In this document: positions 1 through 7,464 of the stretch, piece after piece | Numbering within the stretch: the stretch's first letter is position 1 | How the letters are laid out: each line of letters begins with the position of its first letter | Source: Clostridium sp. UBA699 | GTDB lineage: Bacteria; Bacillota; Clostridia; Clostridiales; Clostridiaceae | Direction of reading: 5' to 3' | Assembly: GCA_002298915.1 (NCBI GenBank) | Contig: DBML01000002.1 | Span: 1-20,102 of the forward strand | Length of the DNA: 20,102 nucleotides | The notes under the pieces: generated by a model | What the model was told of the DNA's origin: nothing | Databases searched by the model: none | What the model saw: only the letters and a program-made list of their open reading frames with translations | Made by a program: the position numbers and the translations under genes

Positions 1-47
1 AGAGCGCATCCCTTGCATCTTTCCTCTCTGAATGTTACTTTTGGCAT
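1..47 (-). CDS. 2-oxoacid:ferredoxin oxidoreductase 4Fe-4S (delta-type) subunit, 5' end only
   Basis: Only the first 15 codons lie in the window; they read MPKVTFREERCKGCA on the minus strand and the gene runs off the left edge. The start is supported by a strong AAGGAGG site seven bases before the ATG. The sequence matches the opening of the small ferredoxin-like subunits of 2-oxoisovalerate/2-oxoglutarate/pyruvate:ferredoxin oxidoreductases, where CxxC begins the first 4Fe-4S motif. These enzymes decarboxylate 2-oxo acids to acyl-CoA and reduce ferredoxin. The position downstream of ptb and buk suggests a pathway from branched-chain or other 2-oxo acids to acyl-CoA, acyl phosphate and acid. 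The exact substrate cannot be told from 15 residues. Confidence 0.75.
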   Translation of the reverse strand, partial: MPKVTFREERCKGCA

Positions 48-145
48 AATGACCCCTCCTTAAAAATTTAGTGATAAATTTCCAGTCAATACCCTCATGC
101 ACGTGTTGCTTCAGGTTTATGAAATCGTATTCATAGACCTTGTTT

Positions 146-172
146 TATATGGGCTGCATGACAGCCCATATA
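146..172. other. hairpin between buk and the ferredoxin-subunit gene
   Basis: An 11-bp perfect inverted repeat (TATATGGGCTG and its complement) has a 5-base loop. On the minus strand, the direction of buk transcription, it is followed by an A-rich stretch rather than a U run, so it is not a standard intrinsic terminator. It may be an mRNA processing or stabilising structure, or an attenuator, between buk and the oxidoreductase genes. Nothing else is recognisable in 48-194. Confidence 0.45.
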
Positions 173-194
173 TATTTTACCATAACTTCTATTA

Positions 195-1262
195 TTAGTA
201 TACTTTTGCGCTTTCTTCGCCCTTGAGCACCCTGAGGCCTCCCTGAGCAAGTGCAAGCAGCTCGTCCTCGCCAGGATAAACGACTATCGGAGCTATGAAG
301 CTTACCATTTCAGAAATTCCGGCAACTACAGGCTTGCTGTATGCTATTCCGCCTGTGAGTATTACTGCGTCGATCTTTCCTGCAAGAACTGGAGCGTTCT
401 TTCCGATTTCCTTAGCAACCTGGTAAACGAAAGCGTCGAATATCAGCTTGTATTCCTTGTCGCCTGCGAGGGCTTTCTTCTCGATTTCGATGAAGTCGTT
501 CGTGTTCAGGTATGCGACCATTCCGCCTCTTCCTGTGATCTTCTTCTTCATATCTGCAAGCGTGTATTTTCCGCTGTAGCAGAGCTCAACGAGCTGTCCT
601 ACTGGAACTCCGCCAGATCTCTCAGGTGAGAAAGGACCTTCTCCGTCAAGGGCGTTGTTTACATCTACAACCCTTCCGTTCTTGTGAGTTCCTACGGATA
701 CGCCTCCGCCCATGTGCACAACTATCAGGTTGACGTCGTTGTAGTCTTTGCCGTTTTCAGCAGCATACCTTCTTGCGACAGCCTTCTGGTTGAGTGCGTG
801 GAATATGCTCATCCTCTCTATTTCAGGCATTCCAGATACCCTTGCAACATCCTGCATCTCGTCGACAACAACAGGGTCAACTATGAAGGCAGGTATGCCG
901 AGTGATTTTGCGATTTCGTCAGCTATTATTCCGCCGAGGTTTGAAGCGTGCTGCCCCATAACTCCGACCTTCAGGTCTTCGAGCATCTTTTCGTCTACTG
1001 CGTAAGTGCCGCCTTCTACCGGTTTGAGAAGACCGCCTCTTCCTACTACTGCGCCGAGTTCCTTGACGTCGAAGTTTTTATCTGCGAGCACCTTAAGGAT
1101 AACGTCCTTTCTGAACTCGTACTGGTCGTATATTGTAGCGTATTTGCCTATTTCCTCGGCTGAGTGCCTCAGAGTCTCTACAAGCACCTGAGTTTCTCCA
1201 TCGTAAACACCGATCTTTGTTGAAGTTGAACCTGGATTGATTACCAAAATTTTGTATGACAT
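195..1262 (-). CDS. buk: butyrate kinase
   Basis: The protein has 355 residues, the usual length for butyrate kinases of the acetokinase/ASKHA superfamily. It converts butyryl phosphate (or a branched-chain acyl phosphate) plus ADP to the acid plus ATP, the energy-conserving last step of acid formation in the cytoplasm. The N-terminal phosphate-binding loop NPGSTSTKIGVY (residues 9-20), the central HMGGGVSVG and the C-terminal ILTGGIAYS glycine motif are all present. The start is set by AGGAGGGG a few bases upstream. It lies 26 bases downstream of ptb and is clearly cotranscribed with it. Branched-chain acids are as plausible a product as butyrate, given the ferredoxin-oxidoreductase subunit that follows. 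Confidence 0.95.
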   Translation of the reverse strand: MSYKILVINPGSTSTKIGVYDGETQVLVETLRHSAEEIGKYATIYDQYEFRKDVILKVLADKNFDVKELGAVVGRGGLLKPVEGGTYAVDEKMLEDLKVGVMGQHASNLGGIIADEIAKSLGIPAFIVDPVVVDEMQDVARVSGMPEIERMSIFHALNQKAVARRYAAENGKDYNDVNLIVVHMGGGVSVGTHKNGRVVDVNNALDGEGPFSPERSGGVPVGQLVELCYSGKYTLADMKKKITGRGGMVAYLNTNDFIEIEKKALAGDKEYKLIFDAFVYQVAKEIGKNAPVLAGKIDAVILTGGIAYSKPVVAGISEMVSFIAPIVVYPGEDELLALAQGGLRVLKGEESAKVY

Positions 1263-1288
1263 ATTTTTTCCCCTCCTAATAAATATGC

Positions 1289-2200
1289 TTATTTCTTCAG
1301 CAGCTCTGCAACGAGCGCCGCAAGCGCAATAGCGTTCATCTTTGTTTCATGGCTGTCATTCCTTGAAGTCAGCACAACGGGTGCAGACGTTCCAACCAGG
1401 AGAGCTCCGCTCTTGCTGCTTGTTGTGTAGGACAGCGTCTTGTACATTATGTTTCCTGCTTCTATGTTAGGCATGAGCAGTATGTCCGCCTGTCCTGCAA
1501 CCTCTCCTGTTATGCCCTTGTGGTGAGCAGCCTCAACAGAAAGTGCGTTGTCAAGTGCGAGCGGTCCGTCTATCAAGCAGCCCTTTATCTGGCCCCTGTC
1601 GTTCATCTTCGAAAGCATTGCCGCATCAAGCGTCGCCGGCATGTCAGCGTTCACAACCTCTACAGCGCAAACAGGTGCAACCTTAGGAGTATCTATCCCT
1701 ACAGCTTTTGCAACCGTCACAGCGTTGTTCACGATGTCTATCTTTTCCTTGAGCTGCGGGTACATGTTGAAAGCAGCATCAGTTATGAAAAGTAGTCTGT
1801 CTATTCCCGGAACCTCGAATACTGCAACGTGAGACATGAGCTTTCCTGTCCTCAAGCCTTTTTCCTTGTTGAGCACAGCCCTAAGGAAGTTTGCAGTGTC
1901 TACAAGGCCCTTCATTACCATGTCAGCTTTTCCTGACGAAACGAGCTCGACGGCCAACAGCGCCGCCTTTGCAGCATCCGCTTCGTGAATTATCTCGAAT
2001 TTGCTGAGATCGAGGTCGATCTCTTTTGCCACTTCTTCTATCTTTGCTTTGTTTCCTACGAGCACAGCCTCAACGAGACCTATTTCGCAGGCGTCTTTTA
2101 TGGCCTCCAAAACCGGCTTGTCCTGAGCTACCGCTACGGCAACCTTCTTTGTGCTCTGGCTCTGGGCCATACTTAGCACTTCTTCGAAATTTTTAATCAT
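1289..2200 (-). CDS. ptb: phosphate butyryltransferase
   Basis: The 303-residue protein belongs to the phosphate acetyl/butyryltransferase family and exchanges CoA of butyryl-CoA (or a related acyl-CoA) for inorganic phosphate, feeding butyrate kinase. The N-terminus MIKNFEEVLSMA followed by KKVAVAVAQD is typical of clostridial Ptb, and the C-terminal half carries the family's SSKSGALLVGTSAPVVLTSR stretch. The ATG at 2200 is preceded by a GGGGTG ribosome site. It is the first gene of the ptb-buk transcript, with a recognisable promoter about 120 bases upstream and a 5' leader containing a small hairpin. Confidence 0.95.
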   Translation of the reverse strand: MIKNFEEVLSMAQSQSTKKVAVAVAQDKPVLEAIKDACEIGLVEAVLVGNKAKIEEVAKEIDLDLSKFEIIHEADAAKAALLAVELVSSGKADMVMKGLVDTANFLRAVLNKEKGLRTGKLMSHVAVFEVPGIDRLLFITDAAFNMYPQLKEKIDIVNNAVTVAKAVGIDTPKVAPVCAVEVVNADMPATLDAAMLSKMNDRGQIKGCLIDGPLALDNALSVEAAHHKGITGEVAGQADILLMPNIEAGNIMYKTLSYTTSSKSGALLVGTSAPVVLTSRNDSHETKMNAIALAALVAELLKK

Positions 2201-2282
2201 ACCAACACCCCATCATCATTTCTTTTGGTTTTTCTTCTCTCTGATCGCTCTGAGTAAGCAAGACCTGCAGTCAAGATTTCAC

Positions 2283-2299
2283 TTCCCGCATTACGGGAA
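2283..2299. other. small hairpin in the ptb leader
   Basis: TTCCCG and CGGGAA form a 6-bp perfect stem with a 5-base loop, about 25 bases downstream of the ptb -10 box and so within the untranslated leader. It could affect mRNA stability or be a protein site; the sequence gives no more. Confidence 0.3.
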
Positions 2300-2321
2300 T
2301 CGCGTTCCGTTTTTCAATTAT

Positions 2322-2349
2322 ATTATACTACAATTTTTCAATATGTCAT
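2322..2349 (-). promoter_or_regulatory. sigma-A type promoter of ptb-buk
   Basis: On the minus strand, ATGACA (2349-2344, one mismatch to TTGACA) is separated by 16 bp from a perfect TATAAT (2327-2322). It points at ptb, leaving a leader of about 110 bases. Two direct repeats lie just upstream (2368-2402). Confidence 0.6.
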
Positions 2350-2367
2350 TTCTTTTTACGAAAATAA

Positions 2368-2402
2368 TTGATGTATTTTTTTCATTTTCTTGATGTATTT
2401 TT
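2368..2402. repeat. pair of 13-bp direct repeats upstream of the ptb promoter
   Basis: The 13-mer TTGATGTATTTTT occurs exactly at 2368-2380 and again at 2390-2402, with start-to-start spacing of 22 bp, close to two helical turns. It sits about 19 bp upstream of the ptb -35 box, where activator sites are common. The repeats are AT-rich, so chance is possible. Confidence 0.5.
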
Positions 2403-2416
2403 ATGCAAATTAACAA

Positions 2417-2446
2417 TACCTCCGGATCGCGCTGGATCCGAAGGTA
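2417..2446 (-). terminator. terminator after the FAD dehydrogenase gene
   Basis: A 12-bp stem (one G-U pair) with a 6-base loop starts 12 bases past the stop of the FAD gene. On the minus strand it is followed by TTGTTAATTT, a moderate U-rich tract. It probably ends the cdaA-cdaR-FAD transcript. Confidence 0.6.
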
Positions 2447-2458
2447 CTGAGTTCTTTC

Positions 2459-4054
2459 TTATGCCGAGAATTCTCTCATAATCCACTCAGCGCTCTTTAT
2501 CCCGTCCACCGCCGAGGATATGATGCCGCCTGCAAATCCGGCGCCTTCGCCGCTCGGGAACAAGCCGCCAACATTCGAGCTTTGGAAATTTTGATTTCTG
2601 AGTATCCTCAAGGGCGCAGAAGTCCTTGTTTCGATGCCTGTAAGTATAGAATTCTTATCGGAAAAATTCCTGATTTTTTTGTTGAAATTAACAAGCCCGT
2701 CTTTCAGGGATTCAACTATGTATGAAGGAAGGCATTCCCTCATGTCTGCGAACCTGTAGCCCGGGGTGTAGGTAGGAGATATGTTACCGAGCTTTTCGGA
2801 AACCCTGTCGTTAAGGAAATCCTCTGCCAGCTGGACCGGCGCAAGGTACCCTCCACCGCCTGCAGCGTATGCAAGCTTTTCGTATCGCCTCTGGAATTCC
2901 ATTCCCGCAAGAGGCGAGCTGCCACTGAAATCCGAGCTTCCCACAGACACGACTATTGCAGAGTTTGCATTATCCTTGTCCCTGCTGTAGTCGCTCATGC
3001 CGTTGGTGACAAGCAGCCCTTCCTCGGAGGCAGCCGCAACCACCTGTCCGCCGGGGCACATGCAGAAGCTGTACACGCCTCTTCCCGAATCCCCGCAGTT
3101 GTGTGTCAGCCTGTAGTCCGCAGCCTTCAGCCTAGGATGGCCAGCGAATTTGCCGTACTGGCTTTCGTTGATGAGCTGCTGGGAATGCTCTATCCTGACT
3201 CCTATGGCGAAAGGCTTCTGCTCGAGCAGGATCCCCTTCCTGAACAGCATCTCGTAGGTGTCCCTCGAGCTGTGGCCGATAGCCAGCAGGAGAGCCTGGC
3301 AGGCAAGCTCTTCGCCGTTCACGATGATCGACTTTATCCTGCCGTTTTCTATTTTCACATCCTCCAGCCTGTGGCTGAAAAGAACAGTCCCGCCAAGGCT
3401 CTCTATCTCTTTGCGGATGCTCTTTACGACAACCTTCAGCACGTCTGTCCCAATATGCGGCTTTCCCGAGTAGGCTATTTCCTCTGGAGCGCCGGCTCTG
3501 ACGAACTCCGTGAGCACCTGGTCGCACCTGAAGTCCTTTATCCTGGTCGTAAGCTTACCGTCTGAAAAGGTGCCAGCACCGCCCTCGCCGAACTGCACGT
3601 TGGATTCAGGGTTCAGTATGCCTTCTTCCCAGAAGGTTTTAACGGATTCGTCCCTCTGTTCGACAGCCTCTCCCCTCTCTATGACAAGCGGCCTGTAGCC
3701 GTTCCTTGCAAGCTCAAGGGCCGCGAACATTCCCGCTGGACCCATGCCCACAACGACAGGCCTAGACAGGAGCTTTTTGCTGCCGAATACGATCTCTTCT
3801 TTTTTGTCAGCCTCGTACAGAAGCACATCCTTGTCCCGAAGCCGGTTGACCAGCTGCTCCTCGCCGTCCACCTCGACCTCGAGGGAGTAGTTGAATTTAA
3901 TGCTGTCCTTTTTCCTTGCATCCACCGACTCCTTGAGGATTTTCATGCTGCTGATCTTGTCCACGGCCAGGCGCAGCTTCTTTGCTGCCTTTGCCTTGAG
4001 CTCCCCTGTATCTTCGTCCAGGCTGAGGCTTATGTTGTTAATCTTGATTGGCAT
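2459..4054 (-). CDS. FAD-dependent dehydrogenase of the COG2509 type
   Basis: The 531-residue protein has an N-terminal domain of about 90 residues (basic and acidic, no clear motif), then a dinucleotide-binding fold with GMGPAG at 103-108 followed by an acidic strand end (VIERG). The C-terminus has FPSGEGAGFAGGI, the second FAD-contacting loop of this group. The family is conserved in anaerobic Firmicutes but its substrate is not established. The ATG follows the cdaR stop by four bases, with GGAGGT as ribosome site inside the end of cdaR, so the two are translationally close. It occupies the place where glmM is often found after cdaR. There is no signal peptide, so it is presumably cytoplasmic. 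Confidence 0.85.
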   Translation of the reverse strand: MPIKINNISLSLDEDTGELKAKAAKKLRLAVDKISSMKILKESVDARKKDSIKFNYSLEVEVDGEEQLVNRLRDKDVLLYEADKKEEIVFGSKKLLSRPVVVGMGPAGMFAALELARNGYRPLVIERGEAVEQRDESVKTFWEEGILNPESNVQFGEGGAGTFSDGKLTTRIKDFRCDQVLTEFVRAGAPEEIAYSGKPHIGTDVLKVVVKSIRKEIESLGGTVLFSHRLEDVKIENGRIKSIIVNGEELACQALLLAIGHSSRDTYEMLFRKGILLEQKPFAIGVRIEHSQQLINESQYGKFAGHPRLKAADYRLTHNCGDSGRGVYSFCMCPGGQVVAAASEEGLLVTNGMSDYSRDKDNANSAIVVSVGSSDFSGSSPLAGMEFQRRYEKLAYAAGGGGYLAPVQLAEDFLNDRVSEKLGNISPTYTPGYRFADMRECLPSYIVESLKDGLVNFNKKIRNFSDKNSILTGIETRTSAPLRILRNQNFQSSNVGGLFPSGEGAGFAGGIISSAVDGIKSAEWIMREFSA

Positions 4055-4058
4055 CTTT

Positions 4059-5282
4059 TTACTGACCTCCGCTTTGATTTTTCTTGATTGTCACGTTCAC
4101 GCTTTCAGGGGTCATCGCTGTTTTCGATACTCCCGCCGGAAGGGTCAGAGTCACCTGAACCTGCTGCGCCCCTTCAGAACTGATGCTTCCCAGGTCCACA
4201 TAGCACCCTATGCTGTCAGCCGTTATGCCGCTCAGCACTTCAGCCGTTCCTGAGATTGTTACCGTTGCGCTTGCCTGGTCTAGCGAAGCGCTTAGGCCGC
4301 TCTGGAGATTCCTGACAGTGATAGGCACCGTCAGCGTCTTCTCTGATTTCTCGGCATAGGTGATGTTCAGCTTGACCGAGGCGCCATTCCCTACCAATAC
4401 AATGCCCTGCGGCACCAAGAGCTTGGCGTTCACCGTTTTTGCTCCGTTGAGGCTTGCTACTGCTATGCTCTCCGTATCTATCCCTGTGATGGCCTGCAGC
4501 TGGACCTCGTCCCCTGCTATAGTTATTTTGCTGCTTTCAGGAAGGATCGACTTTATTCCGCTGGCTGTAAGGTCCCCTGTTGTCTTCACGTTTACCGCTA
4601 CAGTCTTCGTCTTTTTGACCTGAAGCGTCATGTCAAGGTCGGAAGGCTCCACTGTGACATACTTGTACACCGTCCCGCTCTTGGATTCTGCCTTCAGAGC
4701 CTCCTTGACGCTCATGTTTTTGTAGTAGTCGCTTATGTCGCATCTGGCGACGGCATAGGTCACAGCGTTAACGAGTGATGAAGGCCCTCTTACAGTCGCT
4801 TCCTTAACATCCAGTTCAGGCTGCACAACGTAGTAGCCGCTGCGTGCTTCGCCTTCGAGCACGACCTTGACAGGCACTGTCTTCTCCACCATCTCGTCTA
4901 TGTTGACAGTGATCCAAAGGCTCCCTGCATTCGCGACCTTTATGTTGGCCGGCTTCTTTTCCACAGTGACCGGTATCTTGTTCTCACCCTTGACGATGCC
5001 TGCTGAGCCCAGATCAGCCTGCAGAGCGAAGTCGCCGACGTTGAGGTCGTTTATCTCAGAGACGCTTCCTCTGACGGTTATCTTGATTTCGGCATCGCTT
5101 TCTATTACCGGGGCGAGCTTGGACTGCGCAAGAACGTCCTGGTTCACTATCGATACAGGCACCGTGATTACCTTATCCATCACCGGATTCTCGAAATTAT
5201 AAATATATAGCCAAAGCATAAAGGCAGCCACAACGCAGCATACCTTCACAATCAGCTGTCCTTTCTTATTTTTCCCATCCAT
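4059..5282 (-). CDS. cdaR: CdaR, YbbR-domain regulator of diadenylate cyclase
   Basis: The 407-residue protein has a short basic N-terminus, one membrane anchor (about residues 10-28) and then about four beta-rich repeats of roughly 85-90 residues, as in YbbR/CdaR proteins. CdaR sits with its repeats outside the membrane and modulates the cyclase CdaA. Recurring segments such as VTVPVSI, KTVPVKVVLEG, KTVAVNVKTTG and KTLTVPITVRN mark the repeats. Its start overlaps the end of cdaA by 31 bases, which points to coupled translation. No catalytic residues are expected. Confidence 0.9.
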   Translation of the reverse strand: MDGKNKKGQLIVKVCCVVAAFMLWLYIYNFENPVMDKVITVPVSIVNQDVLAQSKLAPVIESDAEIKITVRGSVSEINDLNVGDFALQADLGSAGIVKGENKIPVTVEKKPANIKVANAGSLWITVNIDEMVEKTVPVKVVLEGEARSGYYVVQPELDVKEATVRGPSSLVNAVTYAVARCDISDYYKNMSVKEALKAESKSGTVYKYVTVEPSDLDMTLQVKKTKTVAVNVKTTGDLTASGIKSILPESSKITIAGDEVQLQAITGIDTESIAVASLNGAKTVNAKLLVPQGIVLVGNGASVKLNITYAEKSEKTLTVPITVRNLQSGLSASLDQASATVTISGTAEVLSGITADSIGCYVDLGSISSEGAQQVQVTLTLPAGVSKTAMTPESVNVTIKKNQSGGQ

Positions 5283-6100
5283 CGTTTAACATGCTCCCTT
5301 ATTGGCGATTTTTTCTGTATCCTCTTCATTATTATCTTCTTGAGGATATTCTTAAGCTTTGCGCCGTCGTAGTTTCTGGTCAGGTTCCCGTTCACTGCCA
5401 GCGAAATAGTTCCAGTTTCCTCTGAAACGATAATCACTATTGCATCCGAGCTTTCAGACATACCGATGGCAGCCCTGTGCCTTGTGCCAAGCTTTTTGTT
5501 TATGTCCCTGCTGCTTGTAAGCGGAAGGATGCACCCCGCAGACTGTATCCTGTCGTTCCTGATGATCGTTGCACCATCGTGGAGAGGCGTGTTCTCAACA
5601 AATATGTTTTCAAGGAGTGCCGAAGAGATTTCGGCATCCAGCTTTATTCCCGTGTTCGCTATGTCCTGAAGGCCGGTCTGCTGCTCTATTATCATCAGAG
5701 CACCGGTCCTGCTCTTTGAGAGGTTCTCAGTTGCGACTGCTATTTCGGTTACCATCCTATCCAGCACCTCGTCGTCCTCCATTAGCGCCTTGTCGAGGAA
5801 GCTGGTCCTGCCCAGCTGCTCAAGCGCCCTCCTGATTTCAGGCTGGAAAATGATGACGATGGAGAGCACTCCTATGGTGAGAGTTTTTGTCAGTATCCAG
5901 TTCAGCATGGTCAGGTTCAGCACACCGCTTATCGGTATGAGGATGACCAGAAGTATTATCCCTTTCAGAAGCTGTTCAGCCCTGGTTTCCTTTATCAGCA
6001 TGTATATTTTATAGAATATATATGTAACGACAAGTATGTCTATCACAGACGTAAATGTCATGTTCTGTATTGAGTTCAGTATTATATTGATCAGATCCAC
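5252..6100 (-). CDS. cdaA: diadenylate cyclase CdaA (c-di-AMP synthase)
   Basis: It makes c-di-AMP from two ATP at the membrane; c-di-AMP controls potassium and osmolyte balance and wall homeostasis. Three hydrophobic segments fill the first 85 residues, followed by the family signature FQPEIRRALEQLGR and the DAC domain. The catalytic motifs are intact: DGA in TPLHDGATII (about residues 162-171) and RHRAA (about 197-201). I chose the GTG at 6100 (282 residues) because it lies 8 bases after GGGGAG; an in-frame GTG at 6109 (285 residues) is almost on top of that site. It is the first gene of the cdaA-cdaR-FAD unit and overlaps cdaR. Confidence 0.92.
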   Translation of the reverse strand: MDLINIILNSIQNMTFTSVIDILVVTYIFYKIYMLIKETRAEQLLKGIILLVILIPISGVLNLTMLNWILTKTLTIGVLSIVIIFQPEIRRALEQLGRTSFLDKALMEDDEVLDRMVTEIAVATENLSKSRTGALMIIEQQTGLQDIANTGIKLDAEISSALLENIFVENTPLHDGATIIRNDRIQSAGCILPLTSSRDINKKLGTRHRAAIGMSESSDAIVIIVSEETGTISLAVNGNLTRNYDGAKLKNILKKIIMKRIQKKSPIREHVKRWMGKIRKDS

Positions 6101-6135
6101 TGTTTCCACTCCCCGCGTTTACATTATCCTTTTTC

Positions 6136-6141
6136 ATTATA
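6136..6141 (-). promoter_or_regulatory. probable -10 box for cdaA
   Basis: A perfect TATAAT on the minus strand, about 35 bases before the cdaA start and just after the terminator of the upstream unit. No good -35 is visible at 16-18 bp (best is a weak ATACTA-like hexamer), so the promoter may be weak or use other contacts. Confidence 0.4.
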
Positions 6142-6209
6142 CACCATTTATTATTTTTAGTATGGCTGTATTCATATTATTAATAATTTTTTAATCAATG
6201 AACGCAAAA

Positions 6210-6233
6210 GATGCAGCAAAATCTTGCTGCATC
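6210..6233 (-). terminator. intrinsic terminator after the thioredoxin reductase gene
   Basis: A perfect 10-bp stem (GATGCAGCAA with its complement) and a 4-base loop are followed on the minus strand by TTTTGCGTTCATT. It starts 17 bases after the stop codon and ends the long gntR-to-reductase unit. Confidence 0.8.
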
Positions 6234-6250
6234 CGGAATCAAAAACTTCC

Positions 6251-7111
6251 CTATTTTTTTGTATCGAGATAGGTTACCGCGCTGAGCGCTGCTACCTGAC
6301 CTTCTCCTGCTGATTTGATGTACTGGTACGGCTTGCCGGCGCAGTCCCCTGCAGCAAAGCAGCCTTCGATGTTTGTCCTCATAGCTTTGTCAACCTTAAT
6401 GTGGCCTTCCTCAATGAGAAGCCCAGGCACAAGCTGGTCGGGAGCAACGCTGTCCTTGAGCAGGAATATCCCGTCTGTCGTTATCTCGGTGCCGTTCAGC
6501 TTAAGGCTCTCCACCTTTTCCCCGCCGATTATCTCGAGAGGGATGTCCTTAACGATGTGGATGTTCGAATTAATCCGGTACTCGCCCTTGTACATCGGGA
6601 CGTAGTAAACCCTGCTTGCAAGCTCGCTGACGAAGTTCGCTTCCTCCTCGCCTTCCCTGTTGTAAGCGACTATCGTCACGACCTTTCCCTTGTAAAGTGG
6701 AGCGTCGCAGGTTGCACAGTAACCGACACCCTTTCCAAGGAACTCGGCTTCGCCCTTTAGGGGCCTCGTGAACTCCATCCCTGTTGCCAGGATGACGGCG
6801 GACGCCTCGTACATCTTTTCGTTTACCTGAAGCACGAAATACTCGCCCATCGCGTAAACCGTGTTGACCTTCTCGTTTGTGAGCTGTATCCCCATTGCCT
6901 CGATGTGCTGCTGGAACCTTTCCTTCAGCTCGAGCCCGGTGACGTCGTAGAAACCCAGGTAGTTGTTTATTTTGGGCGCTTTCACCAGCTTGTGGCTGAA
7001 GTCGGGATTGCCGAAGATGATTATGCTTTTGTTCCTTATGCTGGCATTCACCGCGGCAGACAGCCCTGCAGGTCCGCTTCCTATTATCGCAATATCGTAT
7101 CTGCTGCCCAT
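6251..7111 (-). CDS. thioredoxin reductase-like flavoprotein, probably ferredoxin-dependent (FFTR type)
   Basis: The 286-residue protein has the low-molecular-weight thioredoxin reductase fold: FAD loop GSGPAG (11-16), redox pair CATC (Cys132, Cys135) and the C-terminal FAD motif AAGDCAG. The second nucleotide-binding region lacks what NADPH enzymes need. Where GxGxxA is expected it reads VAYNREGEEEA (148-158), and the HRRxxxR signature is absent (VPMYKGEYRI instead). This pattern is known from the ferredoxin-linked flavin thioredoxin reductases described in Clostridium acetobutylicum, which use reduced ferredoxin. It lies 21 bases after a thioredoxin gene, its obvious partner, and has a GGAGGT site. 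The ferredoxin dependence is inferred from the missing motifs. Confidence 0.85.
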   Translation of the reverse strand: MGSRYDIAIIGSGPAGLSAAVNASIRNKSIIIFGNPDFSHKLVKAPKINNYLGFYDVTGLELKERFQQHIEAMGIQLTNEKVNTVYAMGEYFVLQVNEKMYEASAVILATGMEFTRPLKGEAEFLGKGVGYCATCDAPLYKGKVVTIVAYNREGEEEANFVSELASRVYYVPMYKGEYRINSNIHIVKDIPLEIIGGEKVESLKLNGTEITTDGIFLLKDSVAPDQLVPGLLIEEGHIKVDKAMRTNIEGCFAAGDCAGKPYQYIKSAGEGQVAALSAVTYLDTKK

Positions 7112-7132
7112 CTCTTACCTCCGCTCCAAGTA

Positions 7133-7450
7133 TTAAAGGTATTTGTCGATGGCTGTTTTGAAGGCCTGCTTAGGCCTGAAGCCGACTAGTGTTTCGGCGA
7201 CCTTGCCGTTCTTGAATACAATTACGGTAGGTATGCTGCTGACTCCGAACTGCATAGAGGTCACAGGGTTCTCATCTACGTTAAGCTTGTAGAAAGCTGC
7301 CTTATCCCCGTACTCAGAGGCCAGCTCATCTATGACAGGGGAAAGCATCTTGCAAGGCCCGCACCATGCAGCCCAGAAATCAACCACTACCGGCTTGTCA
7401 CCCTTGTTTATCTCCTGTGAGAAATTTGAATCCTTAATCACGTTAACCAT
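7133..7450 (-). CDS. trxA: thioredoxin
   Basis: A 105-residue classical thioredoxin with the WCGPC active site (Trp29, Cys30, Cys33), the buried Asp24 before FWAAW, and the cis-proline loop SSIPTVIVF. It reduces disulfides of cytoplasmic proteins and is reduced by the flavoprotein encoded next. I placed the start at 7450 because AGGAGG lies 8 bases before this ATG. A longer reading frame to 7597 exists but overlaps the end of the enzyme I gene and adds 49 residues unlike thioredoxin. It is 14 bases after enzyme I. Confidence 0.95.
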   Translation of the reverse strand: MVNVIKDSNFSQEINKGDKPVVVDFWAAWCGPCKMLSPVIDELASEYGDKAAFYKLNVDENPVTSMQFGVSSIPTVIVFKNGKVAETLVGFRPKQAFKTAIDKYL

Positions 7451-7464
7451 AATCTTTTCCTCCT

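Noticed and set aside
146..172. Intrinsic terminator between buk and the ferredoxin-subunit gene
   Set aside because: On the transcribed strand the stem is followed by A-rich sequence, not a U run; kept only as a hairpin.
3101..3565. Long plus-strand open frame inside the FAD dehydrogenase gene
   Set aside because: It lies fully antisense to a well-supported gene, has no ribosome site or recognisable motif, and is explained by codon bias of the real gene.
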